Assembly: GCA_016711435.1 (NCBI GenBank)
Contig: JADJSY010000006.1
Coordinates: forward strand, 1 to 64,000
DNA: 64,000 bases
Source: Lewinellaceae bacterium
GTDB taxonomy: Bacteria > Bacteroidota > Bacteroidia > Chitinophagales > Saprospiraceae
Reading direction: 5' to 3'
The translations under genes and the position numbers were made by a program. Shown piece after piece: positions 37,213-45,918 of this stretch; position 1 is the stretch's first letter, and each line of letters opens with the position of its first letter. Below the pieces are notes generated by a model. That model saw only the letters and a list, made by a program, of their open reading frames with translations. It had not been told where the DNA came from and searched no databases.

Positions 37213-39834
37213 TTAAAATCTTCGTACTACTGACACACTTCGTTTTATATTTTTTACCGCTCCCGTTGGGCTGTAGATTTCCAAAAACAGAATGTAAATA
37301 CCCGGACGGGCACGGGTACCGTCGTCAAAGTCGCCATCCCAGCGCAAGGCGCCTTCCGTTCCGATGAGTTCCTGGCGTATCAGGCGTTTGACTGGAACAC
37401 CTCCGGAATCAAAAATGGTCATCGTAGCGCCGTAACCTTCCATGGGCAGTTTGTATTGTATTTCCAGAAAATCCTCATAGCCGTCGTCGTCCGGCGAAAG
37501 TCGTTCCATAGGGAGTATTATCAGGTCATCGCCGCTAACGTCTAAAGGATCCAGTCGCTGTGAATTGGGCAAAGTGGGCGTTCCCGGCGCACCTGTCAGC
37601 AAGGGCGAAGCCGAGGTCCAGTTTGCCGGATCATTTGTCGGCGAACCGGAGCGGATTCGTTCCAGCGCCACGCCGTCGCGGTCGCTGCTGGAAAACAGGC
37701 CATTGTGCCATTCGTCTACGTAGTTCAGGGAGTCGACAATGACAGTCTGACCGCTTTGCGCCCAATACAAAGTCAAATTATCGGCATCGTCGGACAAAGA
37801 CGGAAGAGTTTGTCGCAGTACATCGTCCGGGTAAATATTGCGATAATGATCGAGCACAAATTTCCGGTTTGCCGTAAATACCTGGTATATGCCCGGCAAC
37901 AATAATTGCTCTGTAGTAAAGGCGTCCACATCCGATCCATCCCTAAAATTGGCCAGAAAAAATTCCGACCATTTAAAAATTTTCTGGCTGCGGTTGTACA
38001 ACTCTACGTAACGCTCGCCATTGGTCGGCGGATTAAACAGTACCTCATTAAAGATAATATCTTGAAAATCAGGCTTTTCCGGCAGTCCGGTATAAGTGGT
38101 ATCCGTAGCGTTGAAAGCATTTTCGCTACAATCCAGAACGCTGCTTTGCAGGAGCAGCGCATAAATACTTGCCATTTGCAAGGGTTCGGAAAGTGTCAGT
38201 CGAACCCGGGTGGGATCAGCGTTTATTTGCGCCGAAAGGATATTGCGACCGGGAATAAAACGGTATGCCTGCGGATTCAGGGCAGTACTTTTATCCAGTC
38301 CCTCGGAAAAAACAAGTACAACAACTGTGGCGGATTCCGGAAACGCATACAACAGCCTTGGCGCCTGTGTATCGGTAGTTTGTGCAAAAGCGGCATTTGC
38401 GGCACCCGGAGTACCACCCGGAAGCCTGGGGCAGGATGCCCAGTTCTCAGCGCCAATACATGGCAAATCCGGGTTGATACGCTCCAAAGTCCAGCCGCCA
38501 TCCTCTTTATCGGGTTCGGTATGCCAATCTGTGGAATATGCGACACGGTCGATGGTTTGTCCATTCGTATGGCTGATGGTCAGCACTTCTCCGTCATTAT
38601 TCAGGGCTGTGCTACTCAAAGGTCCTGCCAGAACAGTATCTGCCGCAATCGGGCGAAGTGTCGCCACATTGACAGCCGTAGTCAGTACAACCCTTGTTCC
38701 CGGATACATCAGGTGAGCGGGCAGCGGCAGCGCAGCGCCGGTTCCTTCTGAAATACGCAAAGTAGCCAGGTCGATGATTTTGTCGGAGCGGTTCAGTAAT
38801 TCCAGCCACTCCATGTCAGGCAGTCCGACAGAAGGACTTGGATCAGACATAATTTCATTGATTATAATGTCGAATTCCGTTGCCGTCTCTACCCTTACAT
38901 ACTGAAAATCAAATATTTGTATAAGGCTTGTATTACCGTTTACATCTTTTATTCCGGTACTTTGAAAGGTGTAATTTCCTGTTGTGAGTGGTGCATTCAG
39001 GGTAAGCAAAACAGATTTGTTGTCGCTTTGCAAAAAAGCCGTCTGAGGCTCCCCTACCCCTCCTGACAAACTGTAATTAGATGTGGTATTGGCGGAAACC
39101 GGGTCCAGGTCTTCGTCAAAAATGGCCAGAACCTGCAATTCATTCACCGCCGATGTGCCGATTAAAACAGGAGGCGTTACATCCGGTAAATCGGGTAAAA
39201 TGGAAATATCATCAAAAAAGAAATTGGCAATATTTGTAATGGTGTACAGGCACTGAAATCCCAAAAAACGATCGGGGCCGCCGCTGAAAGTCGCGTCCGA
39301 CACCACAAATTGCGGTTGCAGCGCACCGGTCGGCGGAGCTGCTTCTGCCGTCCAGTCGCCCGAAACCGTTTTTTTGATGCGAAGCCGGATATTGGGATTG
39401 GTGGCGACCAGTGCCGCCTGCCCGATAGCGATAAGCGTTTTTACACCGGCTTCCTGCCTGAAAAAACGTAGCGCATCCTGGCTACCCGTTTCGCCGATTT
39501 CAAGAAAATATCCGTTGGCCTGTGACAAATCCGGCTGATCGGCCAGCAGATAAATGCGCAGTAAATTCTGATTGGAAGGTGAAAAATTTAACCGAAAACG
39601 CAGATTCCAGACGGCGCTGTCCGGTATATTACCCTGCACAGCCAGTATGGAAGCGCCCGCTGCCGAAGCATTTAACTGCAATTCACCGGCAGTATTGACC
39701 GTAAATGCCGCCACATCACCTGTCCAGGCTGGATTACCGGTAAAGTTTCCATCTGAAAAGTCATCGGTAATCTGGCCGCTGGCCGCCACAAATTGTATCA
39801 GGAAGGCGATTGTCAATAAAAATCGGGTACACAT
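37213..39834 (-). CDS. Secreted lamin-tail-domain protein with T9SS/FlgD-like C-terminus
   Basis: 873 residues. Signal peptide MCTRFLLTIAFLIQFVAASG, an N-terminal lectin-like domain (SDGNFTGNPAWTGDVAAF), a Big_5-like Ig domain (LDPVSANTTSNYSLSGG), a lamin-tail domain (IIINEIMSDPSPSVGLPDMEW), a second Ig-like domain, a second lamin-tail domain (DIIFNEVLFNPPTNGERYVE), and a C-terminal FlgD/CHU_C-like module (LSPDDDGYEDFLEIQYKLP, ALRWDGDFDDGTRARPGIYI). The tail suits T9SS export. Lamin-tail proteins of this kind are surface or secreted; the binding partner is unknown. Complete. Divergent from the SH3 lipoprotein. Confidence 0.85.
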   Translation of the reverse strand: MCTRFLLTIAFLIQFVAASGQITDDFSDGNFTGNPAWTGDVAAFTVNTAGELQLNASAAGASILAVQGNIPDSAVWNLRFRLNFSPSNQNLLRIYLLADQPDLSQANGYFLEIGETGSQDALRFFRQEAGVKTLIAIGQAALVATNPNIRLRIKKTVSGDWTAEAAPPTGALQPQFVVSDATFSGGPDRFLGFQCLYTITNIANFFFDDISILPDLPDVTPPVLIGTSAVNELQVLAIFDEDLDPVSANTTSNYSLSGGVGEPQTAFLQSDNKSVLLTLNAPLTTGNYTFQSTGIKDVNGNTSLIQIFDFQYVRVETATEFDIIINEIMSDPSPSVGLPDMEWLELLNRSDKIIDLATLRISEGTGAALPLPAHLMYPGTRVVLTTAVNVATLRPIAADTVLAGPLSSTALNNDGEVLTISHTNGQTIDRVAYSTDWHTEPDKEDGGWTLERINPDLPCIGAENWASCPRLPGGTPGAANAAFAQTTDTQAPRLLYAFPESATVVVLVFSEGLDKSTALNPQAYRFIPGRNILSAQINADPTRVRLTLSEPLQMASIYALLLQSSVLDCSENAFNATDTTYTGLPEKPDFQDIIFNEVLFNPPTNGERYVELYNRSQKIFKWSEFFLANFRDGSDVDAFTTEQLLLPGIYQVFTANRKFVLDHYRNIYPDDVLRQTLPSLSDDADNLTLYWAQSGQTVIVDSLNYVDEWHNGLFSSSDRDGVALERIRSGSPTNDPANWTSASPLLTGAPGTPTLPNSQRLDPLDVSGDDLIILPMERLSPDDDGYEDFLEIQYKLPMEGYGATMTIFDSGGVPVKRLIRQELIGTEGALRWDGDFDDGTRARPGIYILFLEIYSPTGAVKNIKRSVSVVRRF

Positions 39835-39953
39835 ATAAAGATAGATTGGAATGATTTGACCCTCCTTCTCCTAAAAAGGCTACGGCGGGTAAATGTTAGA
39901 TGGTTTGGTATCGGGAAGGTACGTCGTTTGTAGATTTTACCGAATTTTGCAGG

Positions 39954-40994
39954 ATGCGATACCTGATATTTTTATTCCCAGCACTGTTTTTGATCGCCTG
40001 CCAGGAGGCGGAAAATCAACTGACCGTTGTGCCCGAGCAACTGGCTTTACGCGATACCGCCGGTCAGAAAAGTACGGAAATCCTGGTCCTTAAAAAAGGA
40101 GAAAAGGTGGAAGACCTTGGCATCGTCAGTCCTTTTGAAACAGTTGTTCAATTGCAGGGCGGTACGCTGCAATCGCCCTGGATCAAAGTAAAAACAAGCA
40201 GCGGGCAGCAAGGCTGGGTAATGGCATCGCTCATGTTGCCTGCTGAGGAGGAATATGCATCCTGGCTCGAAACCAAACGGCTAATCTGTTATTTTGGCAA
40301 GTCGCTGACGCACCGAAGGGCCGATTGCATGGCTGCTGCAAGTTTACTGACAACCGATGCCGATGTGGCTGCGCATTACCGGGAAGCCGTTGCGCTTCGG
40401 GACACCTTTATGTCGGTTCTGTTTCGCCGGGCTGAACCCAATGAAACGACTGTGCCATTAGACTATTCCTGGCTGCGCCCTATTTTGCCCGGTTTTATCG
40501 CGCAAACAATACCAAACTACATCAACCCTTTCCTTTTTGCCGATTATCAGCATTGGCTGCAAATAGCCCGGCAAAGCGTAGGCAACCAGGACGACCTGTT
40601 TTTCGAGACCTGTACAAGTATTTTTCCACCGGACAGCATCGAATCGTTTTTTCCAGCCTGGAAATTTCAACTCGATGACGCTTCATCCGCCAGTCAATTA
40701 GGCAGCGGCGTACACCTGAACATACTGGCCCTGCTGGAAAAAAACCTGGCAACCGGCGATTTATTCAACCCCGAAATACTACGTTGGAAAGAAAGTATCC
40801 TGGCAGACATTGCAGGAAAAGGTGTTGTTTATTGGCAACCAACAGAGAAAATTTTGGCTGAGTTGCAAAAAATAATAGAAGCAGGATATTCCTGCCTGGA
40901 AGCACGCGACCAGATGGTCTTGCAAACACGGCTGGGAATGTTTGAAGACCCGGTTGCGAATGGCATCCGGGTAAATATGCGCAGCGGGGAGTGA
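39954..40994 (+). CDS. SH3-like domain lipoprotein
   Basis: 346 residues from ATG 39954 (MRYLIFLFPALFLIACQE); the lipobox LIAC marks a lipoprotein with Cys as residue 15. A bacterial SH3-like domain follows (residues about 22-85: LALRDTAGQKSTEILVLKKG, PWIKVKTSSGQQGWVMASLM). The rest is helical with no recognised domain and may be periplasmic. The frame is open 18 codons upstream, but without a signal sequence. It converges on the TIR-like gene across a hairpin. Confidence 0.78.
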   Translation: MRYLIFLFPALFLIACQEAENQLTVVPEQLALRDTAGQKSTEILVLKKGEKVEDLGIVSPFETVVQLQGGTLQSPWIKVKTSSGQQGWVMASLMLPAEEEYASWLETKRLICYFGKSLTHRRADCMAAASLLTTDADVAAHYREAVALRDTFMSVLFRRAEPNETTVPLDYSWLRPILPGFIAQTIPNYINPFLFADYQHWLQIARQSVGNQDDLFFETCTSIFPPDSIESFFPAWKFQLDDASSASQLGSGVHLNILALLEKNLATGDLFNPEILRWKESILADIAGKGVVYWQPTEKILAELQKIIEAGYSCLEARDQMVLQTRLGMFEDPVANGIRVNMRSGE

Positions 40995-41059
40995 AGGCAA
41001 AGGGCAAAAGGCAAAGGGCAAAAAACCACTCGTTAGAGTGCTCCTTTGCTTTTTGCCTT
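40993..41059. terminator. Terminator-like hairpin between convergent genes
   Basis: An imperfect inverted repeat of AAGGCAAAGGGCAAAAGGC and CTTTGCTTTTTGCC flanks a small perfect stem CACTC/GAGTG with GTTA loop, followed by T-rich sequence. The placement between stops of convergent genes fits a bidirectional terminator. Its (T)TTGCCCTTTGC motif recurs at 50028-50062 and 53727-53753. Confidence 0.6.
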
Positions 41060-41063
41060 TTTG

Positions 41064-41906
41064 TTAATCCGGCGGTGGAAATTCAATCGGTTCTTCCGAA
41101 GGAATCATCGGAACCGTGCGCTGGTATTCTATCTGGCGCTCATCATAAGACCGGTAGCGCGTCGTCGGCTGCGGGATTGCAGGTTGCAAACTCCTGTAAG
41201 TCAGCACAATCAGAAAGGCGATTAAAGCCCAGCCCAGCCACTCCGGCAGTTCAAGTTCTATGGATTCCGGGATTTCCGTCGCCTCATCATCATCGCCCAG
41301 ATAAGGAGTTGCCCGAATGGGCGGAGCGGGCAAACCCGCATCAGCCTGAACCGGTCTCGATTGGTAGAACCGTTCTTCTGTCAACCGTCGTTGCAGTACT
41401 TTGATGTATTTAGCCAATTGATCGGTCAGTTGCAGAAAACCTTCTTCCACAGGTTTCACTTCAGCCAGCGTTTTTTTAAGCCCCAAAGGCTTGTAGCCGG
41501 CCAGTCCGGAATACTGCTGCCAGTGAGAAGGCGACAGCAGCACCGGAAAAACAAGAGGGTTCAGGTCATCGCCGGTAGCGATACGCCGATTGACGGCAAG
41601 GGAAATATCGCCCTGTATTCCATTATTAATCAAGGACTTATAACTCGTCAGGAACAGGTAAATATGCGCCCGTTCCTTCCGTTTTTGCATTTTTTTGAAA
41701 TAATCCTCCCGACTATGATCCCTCGGCACATACCAGAAAAGCAGTATCTGCCACGGCAGCGGTAAAGCGGGCGGCGGAGCGGGCGGCTGGTCATACCACA
41801 AATTCACCTCGTCGCGCATTGGATACAACCAGTCCAGTAGCATCTGGCGGTATTTGCCATCGGCTTTATCACTGGAAATATATACGTTTATTTTTACGGG
41901 GTTCAT
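41064..41906 (-). CDS. TIR-like domain protein with C-terminal membrane anchor
   Basis: 280 residues, no signal peptide. The first ~140 residues fit a TIR-like fold: INVYISSDKADGKYRQMLLD (beta-A), EVNLWYDQ (beta-B), a Pro-rich insertion, HIYLFLTSYKSLINN (beta-C), a helix GDISLAVNRRIATGD and PLVFPVLLSPSHW (beta-D). Where NADase TIRs have a catalytic Glu, this one has Asp (IQGDISLAV), so activity is doubtful. One TM helix (GWALIAFLIVLTY) near residues 225-240 and a Pro/Glu-rich tail follow. A signalling or effector-adaptor role at the membrane is possible. Divergent from the coiled-coil and PspA-like genes. TIR assignment is by pattern only. Confidence 0.6.
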   Translation of the reverse strand: MNPVKINVYISSDKADGKYRQMLLDWLYPMRDEVNLWYDQPPAPPPALPLPWQILLFWYVPRDHSREDYFKKMQKRKERAHIYLFLTSYKSLINNGIQGDISLAVNRRIATGDDLNPLVFPVLLSPSHWQQYSGLAGYKPLGLKKTLAEVKPVEEGFLQLTDQLAKYIKVLQRRLTEERFYQSRPVQADAGLPAPPIRATPYLGDDDEATEIPESIELELPEWLGWALIAFLIVLTYRSLQPAIPQPTTRYRSYDERQIEYQRTVPMIPSEEPIEFPPPD

Positions 41907-41935
41907 GTTGTTATTTTATCTGTTTCTCAGATAGT

Positions 41936-42093
41936 TCACGATTTGACTAACCCCCGCGCTTTAGCCGGGGGGAAATGAACGGGACAAACACATATGGGTT
42001 TTAACCCAAAATGGGTGATCTGGGGTTAAAACCCCTTTGGGTTTAGTTTCTTCAATACCCCCGGCTAAAGCGCGGAGGTTAGTAAAATCGTGA
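41936..42093. repeat. Nested REP-like inverted repeat between divergent genes
   Basis: Outer arms of 36 bp (41936-41971, 42058-42093; two mismatches) contain CCGCGCTTTAGCCGGGGG. Nested inside are several complementary GGGTTTTAACCC/GGGGTTAAAACCCC stretches. It lies just upstream of both the TIR-like gene and the coiled-coil gene. It resembles the element at 18111-18346. Confidence 0.8.
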
Positions 42094-42190
42094 GCTTGTT
42101 TTTTGAGCGTTAGTAAGTAAAACCCTACAAATTAAATCAAATTTTTCCAAATTACCTAAGTTACGTGGTGCAATGAATACACTATTCCGG

Positions 42191-42198
42191 TAATTTTG
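42191..42198 (+). promoter_or_regulatory. Possible -7 box (TAATTTTG) of the coiled-coil gene
   Basis: TAATTTTG is an exact match to TAnnTTTG. It lies 60 bp before the TTG start at 42259 and supports that start over TTG 42196, which falls inside the box. A convincing -33 TTTG is not seen. Confidence 0.45.
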
Positions 42199-42258
42199 CC
42201 CGTTCGTCGCTTTTTTGCAGCTGCAAAACCCAAATACCCGCTTCTTCGCCCTTTCAAA

Positions 42259-42837
42259 TTGAACGATATTACATACATCACAAAAATAAAATATGACCAC
42301 TACCAAGTCACTTTTTCCGCCGATGGACTCGATGACCGCAGCCTGGAATTCCTGATTGCCGCACTTGAAAAAAATAACCTGCCGGGTTTTGATTATTTTG
42401 AATTCAAAAGAGCGGTTCACAACCTGCTTTTGATGGAATTAGACGAAACCATTGCCTTTAAAAGCGCCTTTACCACGGCCGCAACCCTCGGTGTGACAAA
42501 AGAAAAACTGATTGAAACGGCCGGTTACTACCGAAATCTTGTCAGTAAAGAAAAAGAACATTTCGATAACGCCCTTGAAAATCAAAATGTTGTAAAAGTC
42601 ACGGGCAAACAAGCCGACATCAAACGCCTGCGCGACCAGATAGAACGCCATAAGGCCGAAATTGTACGCTTGCAGGACGAAATGGCGGATTACCTCAACC
42701 AGATCACACTGGCCGAAACCGCCGTCAAGGCAGAAACGGAAAAACTGGAAAAAGCCAAATCAGCCTTTGAACGCACCCACCAGGCCGTTTTGCTGCAAAT
42801 GGACAAGGACGTTGAAAATCTGCATAAATATCTGTAA
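42259..42837 (+). CDS. Coiled-coil protein of unknown function (TTG start)
   Basis: 192 residues if the start is TTG 42259 (LNDITYITKIKYDHYQV); no ATG exists before residue ~56 of that frame and the upstream TTG 42196 lies inside a promoter-like box. The N-terminal half is globular (SLEFLIAALEKNNLPGFDYFEF); the C-terminal half (about residues 95-190) is a long charged coiled coil (RLRDQIERHKAEIVRLQDEM). No signal or TM segment. It precedes the PspA-like gene (115 bp, with inverted repeat F between) and probably works with it. No named family is recognised. Confidence 0.65.
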   Translation: MNDITYITKIKYDHYQVTFSADGLDDRSLEFLIAALEKNNLPGFDYFEFKRAVHNLLLMELDETIAFKSAFTTAATLGVTKEKLIETAGYYRNLVSKEKEHFDNALENQNVVKVTGKQADIKRLRDQIERHKAEIVRLQDEMADYLNQITLAETAVKAETEKLEKAKSAFERTHQAVLLQMDKDVENLHKYL

Positions 42838-42844
42838 ATGAATG

Positions 42845-42936
42845 GTTTGATAGTTTGGGCGGTTTGATGGTTTGAGGTGGTAACTTAAAGCCTTTGGTTA
42901 CCACCTCAAACCATCAAACCGCCCAAACCATCAAAC
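42845..42936. repeat. Long intergenic inverted repeat F (40 bp arms)
   Basis: Arms 42845-42884 and 42897-42936, one mismatch, 12 nt loop. Short-period motif GGTTTGATGGTTTGAGG outside and GTGGTAAC inside. It lies between two rightward genes, so read-through must pass a strong hairpin; it may tune expression of the second gene. Confidence 0.9.
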
Positions 42937-42952
42937 GAATAAAAAAATATAC

Positions 42953-43942
42953 ATGGAGCAAAAATCGTTTTGGAGCCGACCGGAAGGTATTACAGGCCTG
43001 CTTTTTCTGGCAGCCGGAGTTATTGGAGGAGGCGTGTTGCTCAGCGCCTTGCTGCCGACATTGATTGTACTTGCACAAAACACCTTGTACCTGGCTGGTA
43101 TGCTGGCTGCATTGGCGGCTGTTGTTTTTGTTGTTCTCGACCCGAAAACGCGCAACCTTTTCTGGTACATGTACAAATCGGTCATGCGCTGGATCACCGG
43201 ATTATTTGTAAAAATCGACCCTATTTCTATCCTGAAATCTTATATCGAGGACCTGGAAAACAATTTGCGTTCGATGAGCAAACAAATCGGCGCTTTGCGC
43301 GGTCAGATGCGCCAACTCAAAGGTACCATGGACGGCAACAACGCCGAAATCCAGAAGAATATGACCATTGCGGACCGCGCCAAAAAACAAAGCGATGAAA
43401 AAAATATGGCGCTTTCCGCCAGAAAAGCCGGTCGTTTGCAGGAAGCCAATGCCAAATACGATGTGCTGTACAAACGAATGGAGATTCTGTACCGGGTGTT
43501 GACGAAGATGTATGAAAACTCGGAATTGGTACTCGAAGATACCAAGGATCAGGTCAGCCTGAAAGAACAGGAATACAAAGCCATCGCAGCCAGCCACAGC
43601 GCTATCCGTTCTGCCATGAGCATTATCAGCGGCGACCCCGATCAGCGCGCCCTGTACGATCAGGCGCTCGAAGCGCTTGCAGAAGACGTGGGCCAGAAAG
43701 TAGGTGAAATGGAGCGCTTTATGGATACCAGCAAAAACCTGATGGCCTCTATCGACCTGCAAAACGGCGTTTTTGAAGAAGAAGGTCTTCTGTTGCTGGA
43801 AAAGTGGGAAAAAGAAAGTCCGCTGCATTCACCGACTGGAAAAGAGAAAAAAGCAGCAGCCATCGAAAAACCGCTCGACTTGAATACGCCGCCTAAAGAG
43901 ATACTGCGCGACGAAAACGACTACACCAAATTGTTCGACTGA
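42953..43942 (+). CDS. Membrane-anchored PspA/ESCRT-III-like coiled-coil protein
   Basis: 329 residues. Two adjacent TM helices (about residues 13-66: GVIGGGVLLSALLPTLIVL, LAGMLAALAAVVFVVL) are followed by DPISILKSYIEDLENNLRSM, then a long helical hairpin (IGALRGQMRQLKGTMDGNNA to RMEILYRVLTKMYENSELVL) and further helices (ALAEDVGQKVGEMERFMDTS), an arrangement that resembles PspA/IM30 with an added membrane anchor. The tail is acidic and ends ENDYTKLFD. A membrane-stress or remodelling role would follow if the fold is confirmed. galE follows after 35 bp. Confidence 0.6.
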   Translation: MEQKSFWSRPEGITGLLFLAAGVIGGGVLLSALLPTLIVLAQNTLYLAGMLAALAAVVFVVLDPKTRNLFWYMYKSVMRWITGLFVKIDPISILKSYIEDLENNLRSMSKQIGALRGQMRQLKGTMDGNNAEIQKNMTIADRAKKQSDEKNMALSARKAGRLQEANAKYDVLYKRMEILYRVLTKMYENSELVLEDTKDQVSLKEQEYKAIAASHSAIRSAMSIISGDPDQRALYDQALEALAEDVGQKVGEMERFMDTSKNLMASIDLQNGVFEEEGLLLLEKWEKESPLHSPTGKEKKAAAIEKPLDLNTPPKEILRDENDYTKLFD

Positions 43943-43977
43943 CTTTGGTGTTGGTGTGTGGGCCACGAAACACAAAA

Positions 43978-45000
43978 ATGAACATACTCGTTACCGGCGG
44001 CGCCGGATTTATCGGCTCACATACCGTGGTAGCCCTCACCGAGGCTGGTTTCCGCCCGGTAATTTTAGATGATTTCTCCAATTCGGAACAAGGTGTTCTG
44101 GATGGTTTGGAACAAATAATGGGTTCAAAACCAATCATATATGCGGAAAATTGCCACAACAGGGAAACGCTCCGGCGTATCATACGGGAAGAAAAAATTG
44201 AAGGCGTAATTCATTTTGCTGCATTTAAAGCCGTCGGGGAATCCATGCAAAAACCCCTGGAATACTACGACAACAACCTGGGGTCGCTCATCGTTTTGCT
44301 GCAAACCATGCTCGAATGCGGGGTATCCAACCTGATTTTTTCCTCTTCCTGCACCGTGTATGGAGAGCCGGATATCCTTCCGGTAACAGAAGAAACGCCC
44401 GTCCAACCTGCATCTTCCGTTTATGGCAACACCAAACAAATCGGAGAAGAAATACTCTGCGACACCGTAGCCGCAGGTAATACATTGAAAATCATCTCAT
44501 TGCGCTATTTCAATCCCATCGGAGCACATCCTTCCGCTGCCATCGGCGAATTACCACGCGGCGTACCGGGCAACCTGATACCTTTTATTACTCAAACGGC
44601 AGCGGGACAGCGCGCATCACTGACCATCTTCGGCCACGACTACCCTACCCCCGACGGCACCTGCATCCGCGACTACATACATGTGCTCGATCTCGCAGAA
44701 GCACATGTGGCGGCTTTACAATTCTTGCTCAAAAAGGATATTGACAATTACTACGATGTTTTTAATATCGGCACAGGTGAAGGCGTCAGTGTGATGCAAT
44801 TGGTCAAGACCTTCGAACAAGTAAGTGGACAAGCGCTAAATTACAAACTCGGGCCACGCAGATCCGGCGATGTAACTGCCGTGTATGCCGATGTACAAAA
44901 ATCCGCCGAACAATTGGGCTGGAAAGCAAAACGCAGCGTACAGCAAGCATTGGCTGATGCCTGGCGCTGGCAACAGGCAATTGCGCAAAAGACGCGGTAG
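43978..45000 (+). CDS. galE: UDP-glucose 4-epimerase
   Basis: 340 residues, complete. ATG 43978 starts MNILVTGGAGFIGSHTVVAL, the NAD-binding Rossmann motif of extended SDR epimerases. Catalytic SSSCTVYG and Tyr-x3-Lys (SVYGNTKQIGE) are present, and IRDYIHVLDLAEAHVAAL and NIGTGEGVSVMQLV identify GalE. It interconverts UDP-glucose and UDP-galactose for surface glycans. The 35 bp gap to the PspA-like gene suggests co-transcription. The MITE-like element starts 34 bp downstream. Confidence 0.95.
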   Translation: MNILVTGGAGFIGSHTVVALTEAGFRPVILDDFSNSEQGVLDGLEQIMGSKPIIYAENCHNRETLRRIIREEKIEGVIHFAAFKAVGESMQKPLEYYDNNLGSLIVLLQTMLECGVSNLIFSSSCTVYGEPDILPVTEETPVQPASSVYGNTKQIGEEILCDTVAAGNTLKIISLRYFNPIGAHPSAAIGELPRGVPGNLIPFITQTAAGQRASLTIFGHDYPTPDGTCIRDYIHVLDLAEAHVAALQFLLKKDIDNYYDVFNIGTGEGVSVMQLVKTFEQVSGQALNYKLGPRRSGDVTAVYADVQKSAEQLGWKAKRSVQQALADAWRWQQAIAQKTR

Positions 45001-45033
45001 CGCAGCTTGTCGGGACAAGACATCGAAGTAAGG

Positions 45034-45198
45034 GGTTGTGTCAAAAGGGGCGAAGTGGAATAAGACGCCAAATTATACTTGGTTTTTTTGGTTCGAAACT
45101 TCCCGAAAGTTTTAAACTTTCGGGAAGTTGGAGGTAACGCGAAATTAAATTTTACACTAGAACCATGACTTTAATAGAATACGACTTTTGACACAACC
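45034..45198. mobile_element. MITE-like element with 14 bp terminal inverted repeats
   Basis: The perfect ends GGTTGTGTCAAAAG (45034-45047) and CTTTTGACACAACC (45185-45198) bound 165 bp with no coding capacity. Inside is a perfect palindrome ACTTCCCGAAAGTTT/AAACTTTCGGGAAGT. The ends look like those of IS transposon terminal repeats. No clear target duplication is visible. The right end directly abuts the stop codon of the TrmN6 gene. Confidence 0.72.
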
Positions 45199-45918
45199 TC
45201 ATTTCAGATAAAACTCCTTTGTAAGTTCCTGATATTCATCCGAATAGTGTATGCCATCCTCATGTATCAGAAGCGACTCCCGATTAAAATCGTACGGATT
45301 TTTTTCAAATTCAATCAAAAGTCGTTCCACAGGTTTTTCCCGGCGCGACCGCACTTCTGTGATTCTGGTCCAGTACAATCCGTTGGGTACGGATAATTCG
45401 CAGAGCCGGATTCCTTCCTGTACCGGCAGCACCACCGCAAAACGCCCCCCAGGCGCCAGTAGACGGCGCACCGCTGCCAGCATTTCACCCGGAGGCAGTG
45501 TGCCCGTGTGCCGGCCCAGACGCCGCGTTTCATCCGGAGCGCGGGTGGTTTCAGAAAAAAACGGCGGATTACTGACGATCAGATCGAATGGACGCTCGGT
45601 GTTTTGTGCAAATTCCTGCACCGGTATTTCCCGGACGCGCAGTCGGTCCGCCCAGTGAGAAGCCTCAAAATTCCGAGCGGCGCGAAGCGCAGAACCCGGG
45701 TGTATTTCTACTGCCTCAATAAAAGTATCCGAATGGATTTCTGTTCGTTGTGCCAGCATCAGGGCAATGACGCCGGTGCCTGTGCCGATGTCGAGGATAC
45801 GCCGGGCGCCCGATACGTTTACCCAGGCGCCGAGCAAAACGGCATCCGTTCCTACCGGATGCGTCACACCTTCCTGAATAATGCTAAATCTTTTGAAATG
45901 GAAGTCGGGCGAAGCCAT
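45199..45918 (-). CDS. TrmN6-like tRNA1(Val) adenine37-N6-methyltransferase, fused in frame to PLD protein
   Basis: The 239 residues from ATG 45918 (MASPDFHFKRFSIIQEGVTH) match the YfiC/TrmN6 family in length and motifs: VGTDAVLLGAW, ILDIGTGTGVIALMLAQR (SAM site), VEIHPGS, IVSNPPFFSE (NPPF catalytic motif IV) and VRRLLAPGGRFAVVLP. These enzymes methylate A37 of tRNA1(Val). The same frame is open far upstream through the secreted PLD-like protein with no stop, so as written a fusion is encoded. An independent start at 45918 is more likely for function. The stop TGA abuts the MITE-like element. Confidence 0.85.
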   Translation of the reverse strand: MASPDFHFKRFSIIQEGVTHPVGTDAVLLGAWVNVSGARRILDIGTGTGVIALMLAQRTEIHSDTFIEAVEIHPGSALRAARNFEASHWADRLRVREIPVQEFAQNTERPFDLIVSNPPFFSETTRAPDETRRLGRHTGTLPPGEMLAAVRRLLAPGGRFAVVLPVQEGIRLCELSVPNGLYWTRITEVRSRREKPVERLLIEFEKNPYDFNRESLLIHEDGIHYSDEYQELTKEFYLK

